In this document: positions 34,891 to 46,600 of the stretch, piece after piece | How positions within the stretch are numbered: position 1 is the first letter of the stretch | Layout: each line of letters opens with the position of its first letter | Assembly: GCF_027595985.1 (NCBI RefSeq) | Contig: NC_073303.1 | Location: forward strand, 24,670,181-24,734,180 | DNA length: 64,000 nt | Source: Sorex araneus | Taxonomy: Eukaryota > Chordata > Mammalia > Eulipotyphla > Soricidae | Direction: 5' to 3' | The notes under the pieces: model-generated | Database searches by the model: none | Told to the model about the DNA's origin: nothing | Seen by the model: the letters and a program-made list of their open reading frames with translations, nothing else | Translations under genes and position numbers: made by a program

Positions 34891-34961
34891 TAAAATGTCA
34901 CTTGTTAAAATTTTGGTCATAGGAAAAAACCTCAAGTAGCCATTCTAAAATAATATAAATA

Positions 34962-35208
34962 CTGGAGCACTGGAGCACTGTCCTCCCGTTGGCGTTGACT
35001 TGCTTGAGCAGGCACCACTAACGTCTCCATTGTGAGACTTGTTGTTACTGTTTTTGGCATATCAAATACTCCACGAGTTTGCCAGGCTCTGCCTTGCGGG
35101 TGGGATACTCTTGGTAGCTTGTCAGGCTCTCCGAGAGGGATGGAGGAATCGAACCTGGGTCCGCCTCGTGCAAGGGAACCGCCCTACCCGCTGTGCTATC
35201 GCTCCAGG
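34962..35208 (-). repeat. SOR-B SINE, left half of a composite insertion
   Basis: Complete SOR-B on the - strand, with tail ACAGTGCTCCAGTGCT at the left. It shares one TSD pair (AATATAAATA at 34952-34961 and 35428-35437) with the 7SL-derived sequence to its right; no separate TSD surrounds it alone. Confidence 0.85.
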
Positions 35209-35214
35209 TGATAT

Positions 35215-35429
35215 GCTGGGCATGGTGGCACGCACCTGTAGGTCCAGCGACTCGGTAGGCCGAGGCTGGAGGATTGCTTGAGTCCAGGAGTTCTGGGCTG
35301 TAGTGCACTGTGCACATCGGGTGTCCACACTAAGTTTGGCATCAATACGGTGACCCTCCAGGAGCAGAGGACCACCAGGTTGCCAGAGGAGAGTTGAACC
35401 GGCCCAGGTCAGAAAAGGAGAAGGTCAAA
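35215..35429 (+). pseudogene. RN7SL pseudogene: 7SL (SRP RNA) pseudogene, 3' truncated
   Basis: Strong match by eye to the 5' two thirds of 7SL RNA: 'GTAGGTCCAGCGACTCGG', 'GAGGCTGGAGGATTGCTTG', 'GTCCAGGAGTTCTGGGCTG', 'CACTAAGTTTGGCATCAATA', 'GGACCACCAGGTTGCC' and 'GAACCGGCCCAGGTCAG'. The functional RNA forms the scaffold of the signal recognition particle. This copy stops around the equivalent of nucleotide 220 of about 300, lacks the 3' strand of the Alu domain and carries many changes, so it is a dead retrocopy. Its 5' end abuts the 5' end of the SOR-B at its left through a 6-nt linker. Confidence 0.93.
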
Positions 35430-35457
35430 TATAAATAATACTAATACTAATACTGCT

Positions 35458-35700
35458 GGGCTGGAGCGATAGCACAGCGGTTGGGCGTTTGCCTTTCACA
35501 CGGCTGACCCGTGTTCGATTCCTCCGCCCCTCTCGGAGAGCCCAGCAAGCTACTGAGAGTATCGAGCCCGCAGGGCAGAGCCTGGCAAGCTACCCGTGCG
35601 TATTGGAGATGCCAAAAACAGTAACAAAAGTCTCTCAATGTGAGACGATACTGGTGCCCGCTCGAACAAATCGATGAGCAACCGGATGACAGTGACAGTG
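35458..35700 (+). repeat. SOR-B SINE
   Basis: TSDs ACTAATACTGCT lie at 35446-35457 and 35701-35712. Tail GATGACAGTGACAGTG. Complete. Confidence 0.93.
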
Positions 35701-35724
35701 ACTAATACTGCTAGCATTCCTTCC

Positions 35725-35777
35725 ACTCCCCCACCCAGGGGAGGCCTTACACCCTGTACTATCTCTCCAGTCCCCGA
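35725..35777 (-). repeat. Fragment of an old SOR-like SINE head
   Basis: 'CACCCTGTACTATCTCTCCAGTCCCC' is the reversed SINE 5' end. The rest is lost. Confidence 0.4.
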
Positions 35778-36010
35778 CATTGAGTTTTTATGAGTTAAAA
35801 AACTGAAGGTATAGCTGTCGGAGTTAAAAATAGAACATTGCCTCAATGAGAAATGAAATAAGCACCTGTGATGACTAAATACATGTGTTTTCTTTTGATA
35901 ATAATTTGACAATTTCCTAGAGCTTCCTGGAAACATTTTCTAGTTTTCTTGGTACAAAGTTGTTTGCAAAAATCATAGTTCTTTAAGTCAAATTTAAACA
36001 CTCTCAGGTC

Positions 36011-36122
36011 ACATTGTTTGATTGAAACTTAATCACGAAAATTTTCTAAGTCTCTAACTGTATCTTATGGTGATTCATTAAAATAATGAAATTTTTAATT
36101 AAAAAAATTAAAATTAAAATAG
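36011..36122 (+). repeat. L1 3'-terminal stub, 112 bp
   Basis: 'ACTTAATCACGAAAATTTTC' and 'CTTATGGTGATTCATTAAAATAATG' are the L1 3' end. Flanks AAACACTCTCAGGTC (35996-36010) and AAACACACTCAGGTC (36123-36137) form a TSD with one difference. Confidence 0.8.
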
Positions 36123-36557
36123 AAACACACTCAGGTCCCTACTATCTTTCCAGAAGACAATGTTTTAATGTTGGTTGACTGGTTAATCATTAAAAACATC
36201 TAGTTAAAGCTCAGGTTTTTGTATGAACAAATGATTTCTGTTGAAAATAAGGGGGGATTTATTCCAATTAGCTCCTTCTCTCTAATTGTTTTCAAGGGAT
36301 ATGTTGACCCTAGGTTCAAAACCATTCATATCCAAAAAACCAAACCAACCAGAGCTTGATTTCCAAGAACAATGACTGTTTGAGAGAAAGACCAGCGGGG
36401 GCTCTTTCCTCTACTAATCCACCAGTTCCCCTCCCTTCCTCTTTCTGTTGTTTGGTTAAGACTTTACCATACCCTCTCATTCTCTGTCTCTCCTTTGTGT
36501 AGAATGACAGGAAGGAGGACTCATGGTCCACTTCAAATATCAATTTGTCATGGCCTC

Positions 36558-36800
36558 ATGCCTCATGCCTTATGCCTATATTCACATCTCAAAGATATTT
36601 ATGTACCTATGTATGTATTCTCTCTGCTTTTATATATATGTATATATACATATATATATGCCTCATGCCTATATTCACATCTCAAAGATATTTATGTACC
36701 TATGTATGTATTCTCTCTGCTTTTATATATATGTATATATAAAACATATATATGTATAAAACATATATATATGTATATACATATATATATAAAAGCAGAG
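36558..36800. repeat. 93-bp tandem duplication plus TATA-type low complexity
   Basis: The block starting 'ATGCCTATATTCACATCTCA' at 36572 recurs at 36665, apparently without change for about 85 nt. It is followed by TATATATG/AAACATATATATG repeats. A related sequence ('TATATTCACATCTCAAATAT') lies near 38038-38060. Confidence 0.85.
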
Positions 36801-37284
36801 GTAAAGGGGCAGCCCTGAGGAGCATCATTATTTAATGATCCGGTTAAAGGTTAAAGAGATGCAAGACAGCTGGCAAAGAGACAGTAAAGACATTTGGCCA
36901 AGTGCACATGGACCAGACACCAGGGAGAGAGATGGAGGTAGCAGAACCACACAGCAGTTGAAATAGGGCCTCTGTCTCCCATTGAATAAACCACCAGAAC
37001 TGAAGGAGCATTAGCCTCCATGAAACTTAGTGCCAACCGGAAAATTATCCTCAAGCACCTGACCGTCCTGCCTCTGGCCAACACTGGTCTTGAGAATGTG
37101 AAGACCAGGGTATGGTCTTCTGATGAGCTCCTTCAGAATAAGTCAATGTCACAGAAACCTGGGACAACCTGGGAAGCCTAACACAATAACCAAGGTCCTT
37201 TGCTATCAAGATTGGGAGAATGTTGGTAATACCTGCCCCTGTTTTGTGGCTGTTTCCCACAGAAAATCAAATTCTGGGACCTGA

Positions 37285-37590
37285 GAGGTTAGTATGGGGG
37301 AAAGGCATTTGCTTACATGTAGCCAACCCCAATTTTATCCTAGAACCAGAAGTGATCCCTGAGCACAGAAGCAGGAATTATCCCTGAGTGCAGCCAGAGA
37401 AACCAAGAAAGTGAGGAAGGAAGGAAGGAAGGAAGGAAGGAAGGAAGGAAGGAAGGAAGGAAGGAAGGAAGGAAGGAAGGAAGGAAGGAAGGAAGGAAGG
37501 AAGGAAGGAAGGAAGGAAGGAAGGAAGGAAGGAGGGAGGGAGGGAGGGAGGGAGGGAGGGAGGGAGGGAGGGAGGGAGGGAGGGATGATG
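37285..37590 (+). repeat. Old SOR-A-like SINE with (AAGG)n/(GAGG)n tail
   Basis: Degenerate head and body ('GGACCTGAGAGGTTAGTATGGGGGAAAGGC', 'CAGAAGTGATCCCTGAGCACAG') lead into about 180 nt of AAGG and GAGG repeats at 37411-37587, as at 16157-16610. Confidence 0.7.
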
Positions 37591-37699
37591 GAAGGAATAA
37601 AGGAAAAAAATTCCATTTCAGGGTACCAGTTCGAAGAGCTATAGATCTTTTTTATAGGAAACTTGGTTTTTTAAGACGTAAAATTCTAAACGAGATGAG

Positions 37700-37800
37700 T
37701 TAGATAACTCTTTACTATGTGGTCTTGGGCAAGGCATTTGGCTTTCTGAACATCAGGTTCCTCATCTTAGTAGAGATTCTTAATTTTTACCCAGACTGAA
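37700..37800 (+). repeat. MIR SINE
   Basis: 'TGTGGTCTTGGGCAAGGCATTTGGC' and 'CATCAGGTTCCTCATCTTAGTAGAG' are the MIR core. Confidence 0.7.
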
Positions 37801-39535
37801 AATCTGGAGACTTAACGTGCTTAGCTGTATCTGGCATGGATGAGATAAATAACAGGAAAGTAATCACCCAGTCTTTTTATTTCCCCCCAGAGATTTTATT
37901 TCTCCTCTCTATGATATTTTACTCCCCAGCTCTGTCTAATTTACTTGATAATACTCTCGACTTTTGCGTTCACTTTTTATATTTATTGGCATTTTGAGGT
38001 TATTCACATCTATATTAACATATTCACATATACCCACTATATTCACATCTCAAATATATTTATGTATCTATATCTATCTGTATTCATACATCTAAGGCAA
38101 TCCCTTAAATGCATGTGAAATTATAATAGCCATGTCTGTGTTAAGCTTTGGAATTGTGTTAGAAACGTAATAATGAAGTCAGTTAAATATTACTATTGCT
38201 CGATAGAAATTAGATTGGTCTCTACAGTTGCCAGTGGTTTGGAAATGGAGATTAGGGAGCAGAGGAATAGGGAGTGACAAAATTTTGCTTTGGAATGGTG
38301 AAAAACACTTTGGAATTAGATAGTGATGATGGTGGCACAAGTCTGTGAATATACTAAAAGTTATTGGTGCACTTTAAAATGGTAGATTATTTTTATTGAC
38401 TATATCTCAATAAAAATTTATTGCTATTGTCTGGGTAGTATAGAGAATTGTTTGTTTCTAAACAAACAGGAGGCACTGGTTGCCAAGCAAGGCAGAGTTA
38501 GACATTCAACAATGATACTGTAATAGCAACATGACACCGGGTGTTAGGCTGTTTGAAAGAGACTGTGAGCATGAACACATCAGGGAAAAGACTCACCAAC
38601 AGAAGCTAGAGTACATTTTAAGGAGGAGGTGAGATGTGAGCTGAGAACCAGGGAGAAATGGATGAGCCTGAAATGATGAAGTAAAGACGTTGGAAAGAAT
38701 CCAGAAGTGAGAGTGCATAGTGTTTTGTTTTCTTTCTTGCCTTTTAAACCTCATTTCTAATTATAGTGTTTTCTAGAAGAGATGGTCAGATGACACTCTA
38801 GGACAGAGGAATTTAGAAAACAGTCTTTAACTGTCTAGTTTCTTGGAAATTGCACTTTATCTTGATGTGGGAAGATATAGAACGTGGTCCTTTGAGGTCC
38901 CGAACCATACAGGCACATCATTGGTCATTCCTTCCACTGTGGATCCTGTATAACTTAAAATAAAATTTGTCTGGTCAAAAACAGACCTTTAAAAAAAAAA
39001 ACAAAACAAACCTTTTTTGAACAGTCATGCCTTTGCAATTTTTTTCATCTCGAAGAGTTACCTAAACTCGGAGGGAAAACAGCTTACACTAAAGAAATGC
39101 AAAGTTGCGTGGTAGAGAAATTCCTAGGCCAACATCTTATTTCATGTGGGTGTGAAGTGTAAAAACTCCAACTTTCTGTAATAGGAGGGAATCAAAGGCT
39201 AAGTGGGAACAAAAAGGAAAATGTGCGTGGGCTTTAAATACCACTTTGAAAAGTCAGGGTGGACTTCTTGGGTTAAACCACAGCCTATCTAGGAGGTTTC
39301 CGTGAAAAGGTTGGCAGGCATAAGTTTCTTATTTCTCTAAAATGCCATGAGGTCGTCACCAATCTGCTGTGCCAGATGAACTTGTTGAGCCCAGAACTGG
39401 AAGCCTACAGGTAGCTCAGTCTCAGGCCCTGGAGCAGATGTATCTTTGTCTCGTCAGGAACTGGAAGGAGGCTAAAATAGTTCAGCACCACCCTCAACCT
39501 GAGGCTAGTTGTGTGACTTTCCTGCTGATGGGGGC
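37801..39535. other. Non-coding stretch
   Basis: SINE-free, AT-rich. No repeat class assigned and no coding region recognised. Confidence 0.35.
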
Positions 39536-39651
39536 CCAGGTCCTAAGCCTGGTACTTATAGTTGGCCATTTTTGTGCTCTCCCTCTTTGGGGTCCAGGTC
39601 CTAAGCCTGGTACTTATAGTTGGATTATTTTGTGCTCTCCCTCTTTGGGGT
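39536..39651. repeat. 58-bp tandem duplication
   Basis: 'CCAGGTCCTAAGCCTGGTAC' starts at 39536 and again at 39594. Both copies continue into 'GTGCTCTCCCTCTTTGGGGT', with a small difference in between. Confidence 0.88.
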
Positions 39652-40437
39652 GATGGAAGTCTGGATCTATGGCATTCCTTTATCCTTTGGTATTTTTGGT
39701 ATTTGCATTACCCTTTTTTCTTTTAAAGCGGCATGGCAAAGTTTGATTCCTTTTTAACTATGCACCTCACTCCCCGCCCCTAAAAAAAAGTACTACTTGT
39801 CTGCCCAGAAAAGAAGTGGTTTGGCATTAAAGTGAAAGTTTTTAAACATTCATTTTCCAGAAGATGTCTTTGTTATGTTTATAGTGATATAAAGCTAAGC
39901 CATGTGGAATGTACCTAAGTGAATATTATTGTTTACTAGCCTTCTTATTTATAATAAGGCATTTTATAATAAAATATCAGTAAGCTTGTAAAGAAAGCTT
40001 TTATTTAAGGTCCATAATCTTTCTAACCATAACAAAAGGGCAGTAATATATTGTACAACAGCGCAATGGAAAAATGTGCTAAAGTATTTCCATAAATCAA
40101 ATGTAGCACATTGGCATTGACTCTAAAGCATTAAATTTAGTAAATTAGAACCAGATGGTCTTAAAATAGAAACTTACATTGCTTTGCGGTGTTGTGTCTT
40201 TTTTTCTTCCACACAAGTTTATCTTCATGAAGTTCTCTTGGCTGCTACTGTAACAGGTATTTAAGAAGCAAAGTTGGTAGATGGTATTGTTCTTCTTGCA
40301 GCCTTCCCTAGTGTTAGTATTTTCTTGGGTGTTAGTAAATATTAGTGGATTAGTCGACAAATAAATACAATCTTAGCGGTAAATACTAATTGATTGACAA
40401 GGAAATATAACATATTTATGCAAATCTATAGGTACAC

Positions 40438-40621
40438 GGACCTGAACCCACCTATCCCACCAATGAGAGCCAGCAGTTCTGGGGGCGGGAAAGGCAGTGT
40501 CACAGGCCAGCTCCATCCCTGCATCTGGTCCCCTGGCCAGAAGGTATCTGTGAGATCAGGTCACCCTATGGTGTGGTGCCCCCAAAGCAAGAAGGGACCC
40601 ACAGGCAAAATTGGTTCCTTT
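40438..40621 (+). other. 184-bp foreign segment at the 5' side of a SINE insertion
   Basis: GC-richer sequence ('GGGGGCGGGAAAGGCAGTG', 'GGTGTGGTGCCCCCAAAGC') joined to a SOR-B that lacks its first few bases. TSD ATAGGTACAC at 40428-40437 and 40865-40874 encloses both parts, so they appear to have been inserted together. Origin unknown; one frame is open for about 60 codons without a recognised domain. Confidence 0.6.
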
Positions 40622-40864
40622 GTGGAGTGATAGCACAGCGGGTAGGGTGTTTGCCTTGCATGCAGCTGACCTAGGTTCAATTCCTCCGTCCCTCTTGGAG
40701 AGCCTGGAAAGCTACCAAGGGTATCCCGCCCACATGGCAGAGCCTGGCAAGGTCCCCATAGTGTATTCGATATGCCAAAAACAGTAACAACAAGTCTCAC
40801 AATGGAGACGTTACTGGTGCCCACTCGAGCAAATCGATGAGCAACGGAGATGACAGTGACTGTG
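40622..40864 (+). repeat. SOR-B SINE within a chimeric insertion
   Basis: Starts 'GTGGAGTGATAGCACAGCGGG' (the usual GGGGCTG is missing) and runs to a GATGACAGTGACTGTG tail. Confidence 0.9.
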
Positions 40865-40961
40865 ATAGGTACACAAAACCTTAATAAGTGTAAATATTAC
40901 TTAGTTTCCTTCTACTACTTAATCTATGAATCTACATCAATAAATTTGAAGTTAAAAGATA

Positions 40962-41127
40962 GGGGTTAGAGAGGTAGTACAGGAGGGGAAATGCTTGCCT
41001 TGCACATGATCAACCCAGTTCAATCCCAGGCACCTGATATGGTTTACAAGCCCTCTAGGAATGAACTCTGAGCACAGAGTTAGGAGCAAACCTGAGAGCT
41101 GCCAGGTGTAGCCCAAAGACAAACATA
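40962..41127 (+). repeat. Old SOR-A-like SINE
   Basis: 'GGGGTTAGAGAGGTAGTACAGGAGG' through 'GAGAGCTGCCAGGTGTAGCCCAAAGAC'. Diverged. Confidence 0.65.
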
Positions 41128-41887
41128 TCTGTCATTCAGTAACTGTCATTCAGTAGCCACGTTTCCAATTATCATCATTAAGAAATTTTCCTAATACACA
41201 GGTTCTATTCTTTGTCTTCTATCATAATACTCATGCAAAAATATTTCTTTCTGCCTGAGAAAATGACTCAACAGACTAGTGCCAATTTTTGCATGCATTT
41301 CTGCTTCCTCGGTCCACATTTTCTCGGAGCTGGGAGTGACATGGAGCATGAAACCCAAAGTAGATTCTGAGCACCACCTGTGAGCCTGAACACCACCACC
41401 ACAAGCCCCAAAAGTTTATTTCTGCCATTTCTCCCTTTCCCACAATTTCACAATGTAATTGGTAAATTCAATGTAATATATTAACTGAAAAAATTATAAT
41501 GTGGTGTCACAGGAGATGCATATAAATTGGGTATAGTCTTACACTCTGAGTGGTACTTTCTAGCATGGGATTAATTAGAAAACTACTGCTACAAGTGAAA
41601 GAAATTAAGCTCAAACTAGGTTTGGTAGAAAAGTGTTTTTATTGTCTTATGAATTGTCTCAGAGTTGGAATGGCTAGATCCAAAGACATCCACAGGTCAG
41701 GATAGAATTCTTACCATCCTTCCACCTTAAATAACTTGACTTCTTTTACATGTGAACTCTTTTTCCCTCTCCACTAGGAGTGAAAGGTGTTTACTCTCAA
41801 ACATCCATTTTTTGTTCATGATCTTAAAAGATGGGCCCTCTCTCCCCAATATTTCACATACAAATTCCCAAAGAATATTTTACATTG

Positions 41888-42025
41888 ATTGAGACTGGAA
41901 ATATAGTACAGGGGGTAAGGCTCTTGCCTTAAACACAAGAGATCCTGGTCCTATCCGTGGCACCACATAGAGCCAGGAATAAGCCATGAACACAGCTGGT
42001 ATGATCCAAAACAAATAGAGATAAT
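41888..42025 (+). repeat. Old SOR-A-like SINE
   Basis: 'GAGACTGGAAATATAGTACAGGGGGTAAGGCTCTTGCC' with shortened body ending 'GGTATGATCCAAAAC'. Confidence 0.6.
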
Positions 42026-42384
42026 CAGATTGATTGAGTCACATGCAAATATCTTGAGTCAGTATTCCAATACTATTGACGAGGAGATACATTCTATGGC
42101 TGAACAGGACTGGTGGTGATTAGAGATCTTCATTAGTTAATAAAGAAACTGAAATGAAAGAGAGGTATGTATGCCATGTATATTAAAATCATGGAATTTA
42201 TATAAATGATATATTTTGAGTAATTAGAGAAAAATAAAAATCAACCTAAGGTTTTAATTCTAGGCAACTGAAGCTATGGTTGTATCATAAATATAATAAT
42301 TATAAATACATGCTCTTACAGTAGAAAATTGACAGGCATTAGTGTTTTTCAAAGAAATAATTTATGTAGTGTGTAACACATGCT

Positions 42385-42430
42385 TGTGTATATATGTGTG
42401 TGCATGTGTGTGTATATGTGTGTGTGTGCT
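42385..42430. repeat. (GT)n tract
   Basis: TATATGTGTGTGCATGTGTGTG-type repeats. Confidence 0.85.
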
Positions 42431-42577
42431 GTAGAAGTTGGTAAATCCAAAATTGTCAGGGGTGGGATGGCAGGCTGAAGACCACAGGAAGAGTTGATTC
42501 TGTTACTCAGATCCAAAAGGGCAGAATCCTCTCTTTCTTTTTGCAGGAGTCATCAGTCTTTTTCTCAAGACCATTAA

Positions 42578-42715
42578 AGAAGGGACCAGAGGGGTAGTAC
42601 AGTGAGTTGGGAGCTTGTCTTGCATGCACCAGACTTAGATTTTATCCCTGGAACCCAATATGGTTCCCCAAACTCACCAGGAGTGATCCATGAGCACAGA
42701 GACAGAATTAAAAGA
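42578..42715 (+). repeat. Old SOR-A-like SINE
   Basis: 'GGACCAGAGGGGTAGTACAGTGAG' and 'CACCAGGAGTGATCCATGAGCACAG'. Diverged. Confidence 0.6.
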
Positions 42716-42719
42716 AATA

Positions 42720-45305
42720 CTTCAAAGGATTATATGAGGTCCACTCATATGATCACGAGTAATCTGCTATAGTCAGAGTTCAATGACTTATAAGTCCAAT
42801 GACTTTCATCAGAAAAAAATTGCATGCACATATTGGACCAAATGTCAAGGCACTGTGACCTCAAGAAGTTGACACATACAGTTGGTCATAATAAAATATG
42901 AGCTGTTGATAAAATGTGTCTAGAAGTAAATGGAAGTCTGGAACTCAGAACACAAGGCATAAGTATTATTGTCAGCATAGGAACAAGAATTGGACTCACC
43001 AGAGAAGATAAGGTAGATAAAGGGGAAAAAAAAACAGCAGGGAGAAGTTGGCAATGACATCAGATGGAGAAAGTAGACCAAGAAATCTAAAACAGATTGG
43101 TGAGAAATATAGAAATCAAGAGGTGGCCCATGCTCTGGACCCCAAAGAGGAGATAATTTTAAGACAAATTATAAGAGTATGCCAAGAGCTTGGGGTCTGA
43201 ATTAGGACTATGAAGCGTCCCCAACTTCATACGTGGAGTGCAAGTGTCTAAAACAGTGCTCCTCAAATGTCACCTGCAAGAGTACTCAACCCAGGCTACA
43301 CACTGGACAGGCCACAGTGAGGATGAAATTGAGAGTGAGCGTAAGAAGGGAGTCATTGTAGATGGGTAGAAATCAACTACCAACACACAAAACTTGTATT
43401 TCATAAGTCTCCTTCAATTCCAATTTTCTAGTAAGGTATTTTTTTAATATTTTAGAAAAATCCCAGTTCATGATAAATTGGAAATGGAAAACACTGATAT
43501 TTTGCAATGCAGACCTTTAACTTCTAGCCCATGAGGAGGTGGTTGGAATGACTGCAGAAGCCAGTGGGGGTGGAAAGGAGGAACCAGGGTAAGACCAGTG
43601 ACTCAGAAAGAGGCTCTCTGCTTATGGTCAGTGAAGGACAGAGCAAGAGAAGAGCACTTGGCTAGTTGGTTGTTGGGGGCATAAGTGGCAAAGGGAAGTT
43701 TTTAATGAACTCAGAAATGTTGAGCGTCCATATTCATGAACTCATAATTAGGAAACTAAAATATCTAGAATTCTTTCACAATTCTTTTGGTAGCAAATCC
43801 TCACCTGGGCTAATCAGGGGTGATGCATATTCTTCATTTATCTCACTTGGTCTGATCCTGTGTACTTATAATTGCCAAAATATGAAGTGTTTGAGATAAT
43901 GGTCTGAGTCCAATCCGTCTGGATCCAACAAAAAGAAGTTTTGAAATATGCGGCATAGATGCTAAATCTGTTTTTATAATACAAACTTCTGAATCCCTAA
44001 CTTGTCTGGCCTCCAGATTACTGAGCAGATATTGAGAATCTTCATTTTAGGACAAGGAGCAGGGAAGACCCCGGCACACTTGTAGAGAGGAGGACGTGAA
44101 AGATTAGGAATATGAACGCAAGGACACGGGGAGCTAGCTGAGGTTCAGAACGGGCTTGAGGGAATAACTAAAATGCATAGAACTCTCTGGGAAAGGAAGA
44201 AAGTTGTGGGTTTGTTTTTGTTTTTCTGGGAACTTTGCATGGCCTAAAAAAAAAATACCTTGAGATTTTTGTTTCTCCTTCCCAAATGACATGGTATAAG
44301 GTTTTGATACAGAGAGATTCTGAGATGACAAAATTGCAAGCTCGGAAGCATGTGGTTTCTATCTGCTGGGGGCAGAAGGAGCATGAGTGATGCTACTTCT
44401 AACTAACTCTCCACCCTTCCAAGATACTCCAAATGCTGGTTGGGACATGAGTCATGAGAACCGCAGTCACAGAAGTTCAAGAAAGCCCTGGCAACACCCT
44501 CTAGTCTATATTGTCTAGTCTGAAATCACAGGGTGCGGGGACTTAAGCAAATTAAGGGAATTTATACTTCAGATTTGTAAACCTCAGCAGCTTGAGTGAG
44601 TCTTAGTCTCATTAGCAGGGCCCCCCTGCCTTTTTCTTATAAAGAGAGCTGCTCTTTATTTCTCAGCCTCCGTGGGCAGAAAGGAATGTGCTGTCCCTAC
44701 TCCCCATGGCAAGCCACTGGTGGACAGTGGTGTTTCCACCACCACCCAGTCTCCAGCCCACGCTGGAGAGACATTCCTTTAGCGAACAAACTAAAAGATT
44801 GCTGAGAGCTGGAGTACTTTGTTTGTTCTCCTCCAGTGAATCCAGCTCTCAAAAGCTTGCATTTAACGTTCTGGTGTTTTGTGTCCCCACAACACATTCC
44901 TCTTATCCGCCCTCCTCCTTAATCCCCCCTCAGCCCTAAATTATTTGGATTCCTTTTACTCTCATCAGCACCAGCTGGTACCAGCCTGAGCTCGAGAGAG
45001 AGAGTTCAAGGCTCTGAGGCACAGCCTGCTGGACACTCATTGGTTTCAATGGAGGAGGGCAGCAAGGGACAGAAAGCAAGTAGCTCAGAAGACTGGGTCA
45101 GCTGGTGGAAGTAAAGATAGGGGAATGCATCTCCAACCCTGGAAGAAATGATTCAACCTGTGCTTCTGGGAAAGTAGACATTCGGTGTTGGAAACACCTA
45201 TTCCTCCCACCTCACCTATATATTCCCATTTTTAAATATCTGGAGTTAATGCCAGAAATCAAAAGTGATTTTCAGCTACCGTGAATCTGAAGAATGGTAA
45301 AACTC
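42720..45305. other. Long interval without recognisable mobile elements
   Basis: About 2.6 kb free of SOR, L1 and MIR. It includes a moderately GC-rich part at 44640-45000. No exon is recognised, and open frames are short. A regulatory role upstream of the 54-kb promoter is conceivable but unsupported. Confidence 0.35.
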
Positions 45306-45310
45306 AGGAT

Positions 45311-45390
45311 TAGACTAGAAATAGACATCTAGTTCCATCCAAAACTTTGAATAGACTAGAAATAGACATCTAGTTCCATCCAAAAATTTT
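45311..45390. repeat. 41-bp tandem duplication
   Basis: 'TAGACTAGAAATAGACATCT' starts at 45311 and again at 45352, each followed by 'AGTTCCATCCAAAA'. Confidence 0.9.
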
Positions 45391-45957
45391 AGGGCATACA
45401 GTAAGATTTCTCTGATCAGGCCACTTAGTACTAGCAAGAAATGGAAAGAAACTTTAACTTTTATCAAATCATACCATGTTCTCATGTCTTATTTCATGCT
45501 CATAGTGATAATCTCTACGAAAGGCAGGGTCAGGAAGATTTTTTTTAATTTGTGAATATAAAAAGAAAAAACAAAAAATAGCAAGAAAGAAATGTGGTGC
45601 TTTCTTCTTATTTGCTAAGAATTACATATTATGTATCAACCTTCTGGCCATCCTCAAATTCGTCATGAAATATTTTTTTATTTGACTTTAGCAAAAGACC
45701 TTGACTTTTGTAAAAGTCTAATCTAGAGTTTATACCAGAAGAAGACATTTCCATGGAAGTTTCATGTAACAAATTGTTTGTTTGGACTAACTAGAGCATA
45801 TAATAACAAAACACCCTGTGGCTAGTCAAAACAGAAAAAAAAACTTTGCCAGGGAGTATATATATAGTTTTATTACTAAATTCCTTTTGTTCTACTGGGT
45901 TATATTCCTTACCCAGTTGAATAGATATAAATAGAAAAAAATTTAGGCTTTACCATT

Positions 45958-46197
45958 GCACTGTTGTCCCACTGTTCATCGATTTGCTCGAGCAGGCACC
46001 AGTAACGACCCCATTGCAAGACTTGTTACTGTTTTTGGCATATCAAATACACCACGGCTAGCTTGCCAGGCTCTGCTGTGTGGGCGGGATATTCTCAGTA
46101 GCTTGCCAGGCTTTCTGAGAGGGACAGAGGAATCGAATCCGGGTCGGCCAAGTGCAAGGCAAACACCCTAGCCGCTGTACTATTGCTCCAGTCCAGT
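45958..46197 (-). repeat. SOR-B SINE
   Basis: TSDs CTTTACCATT lie at 45948-45957 and 46198-46207. Only one ACAGTG unit in the tail. Confidence 0.92.
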
Positions 46198-46600
46198 CTT
46201 TACCATTATGAATATAAATATTTACTATGTGTTTCTAATTTTTGCTAACCCCTAAGTTGACTCTCCAAAATCCTACATATAAGGTTATACTAAATGCTAA
46301 AATGGAGCCTCAAGATTGCTTGCTATAAAGTATTAGATTGGTGTTATGTTAAAATTTTGCATTTTTATTTCTTTGGGAAAACAAGACATTTATTAAAGTA
46401 TTCCAAAGTTCTTTTAACACTAACATGTAAACATATATACATAATAAATTTTAAACATTTAAAATGAATCAAGTCAAGTTTTTGGTCACAATCACCCTAT
46501 TTACACCAGCCTATCAGGTTTTCCAGTAGCATACTAGCATATTTTATATGCTCTTTCCTGATTAACCAGTAATTGAAAAGGACTTAAGACGCTAAATTTT

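Noticed and set aside
35215..35429. Functional SRP RNA gene or an Alu-type SINE
   Set aside because: It lacks the 3' third of 7SL, has many substitutions and keeps the S-domain part that Alu-type SINEs delete.
37335..37616. Low-complexity frames (PSLP, EGRK, FLFFS, HTHT or Ser-only repeats)
   Set aside because: They are translations of AAGG, TTTTC, CA and GAT microsatellites.
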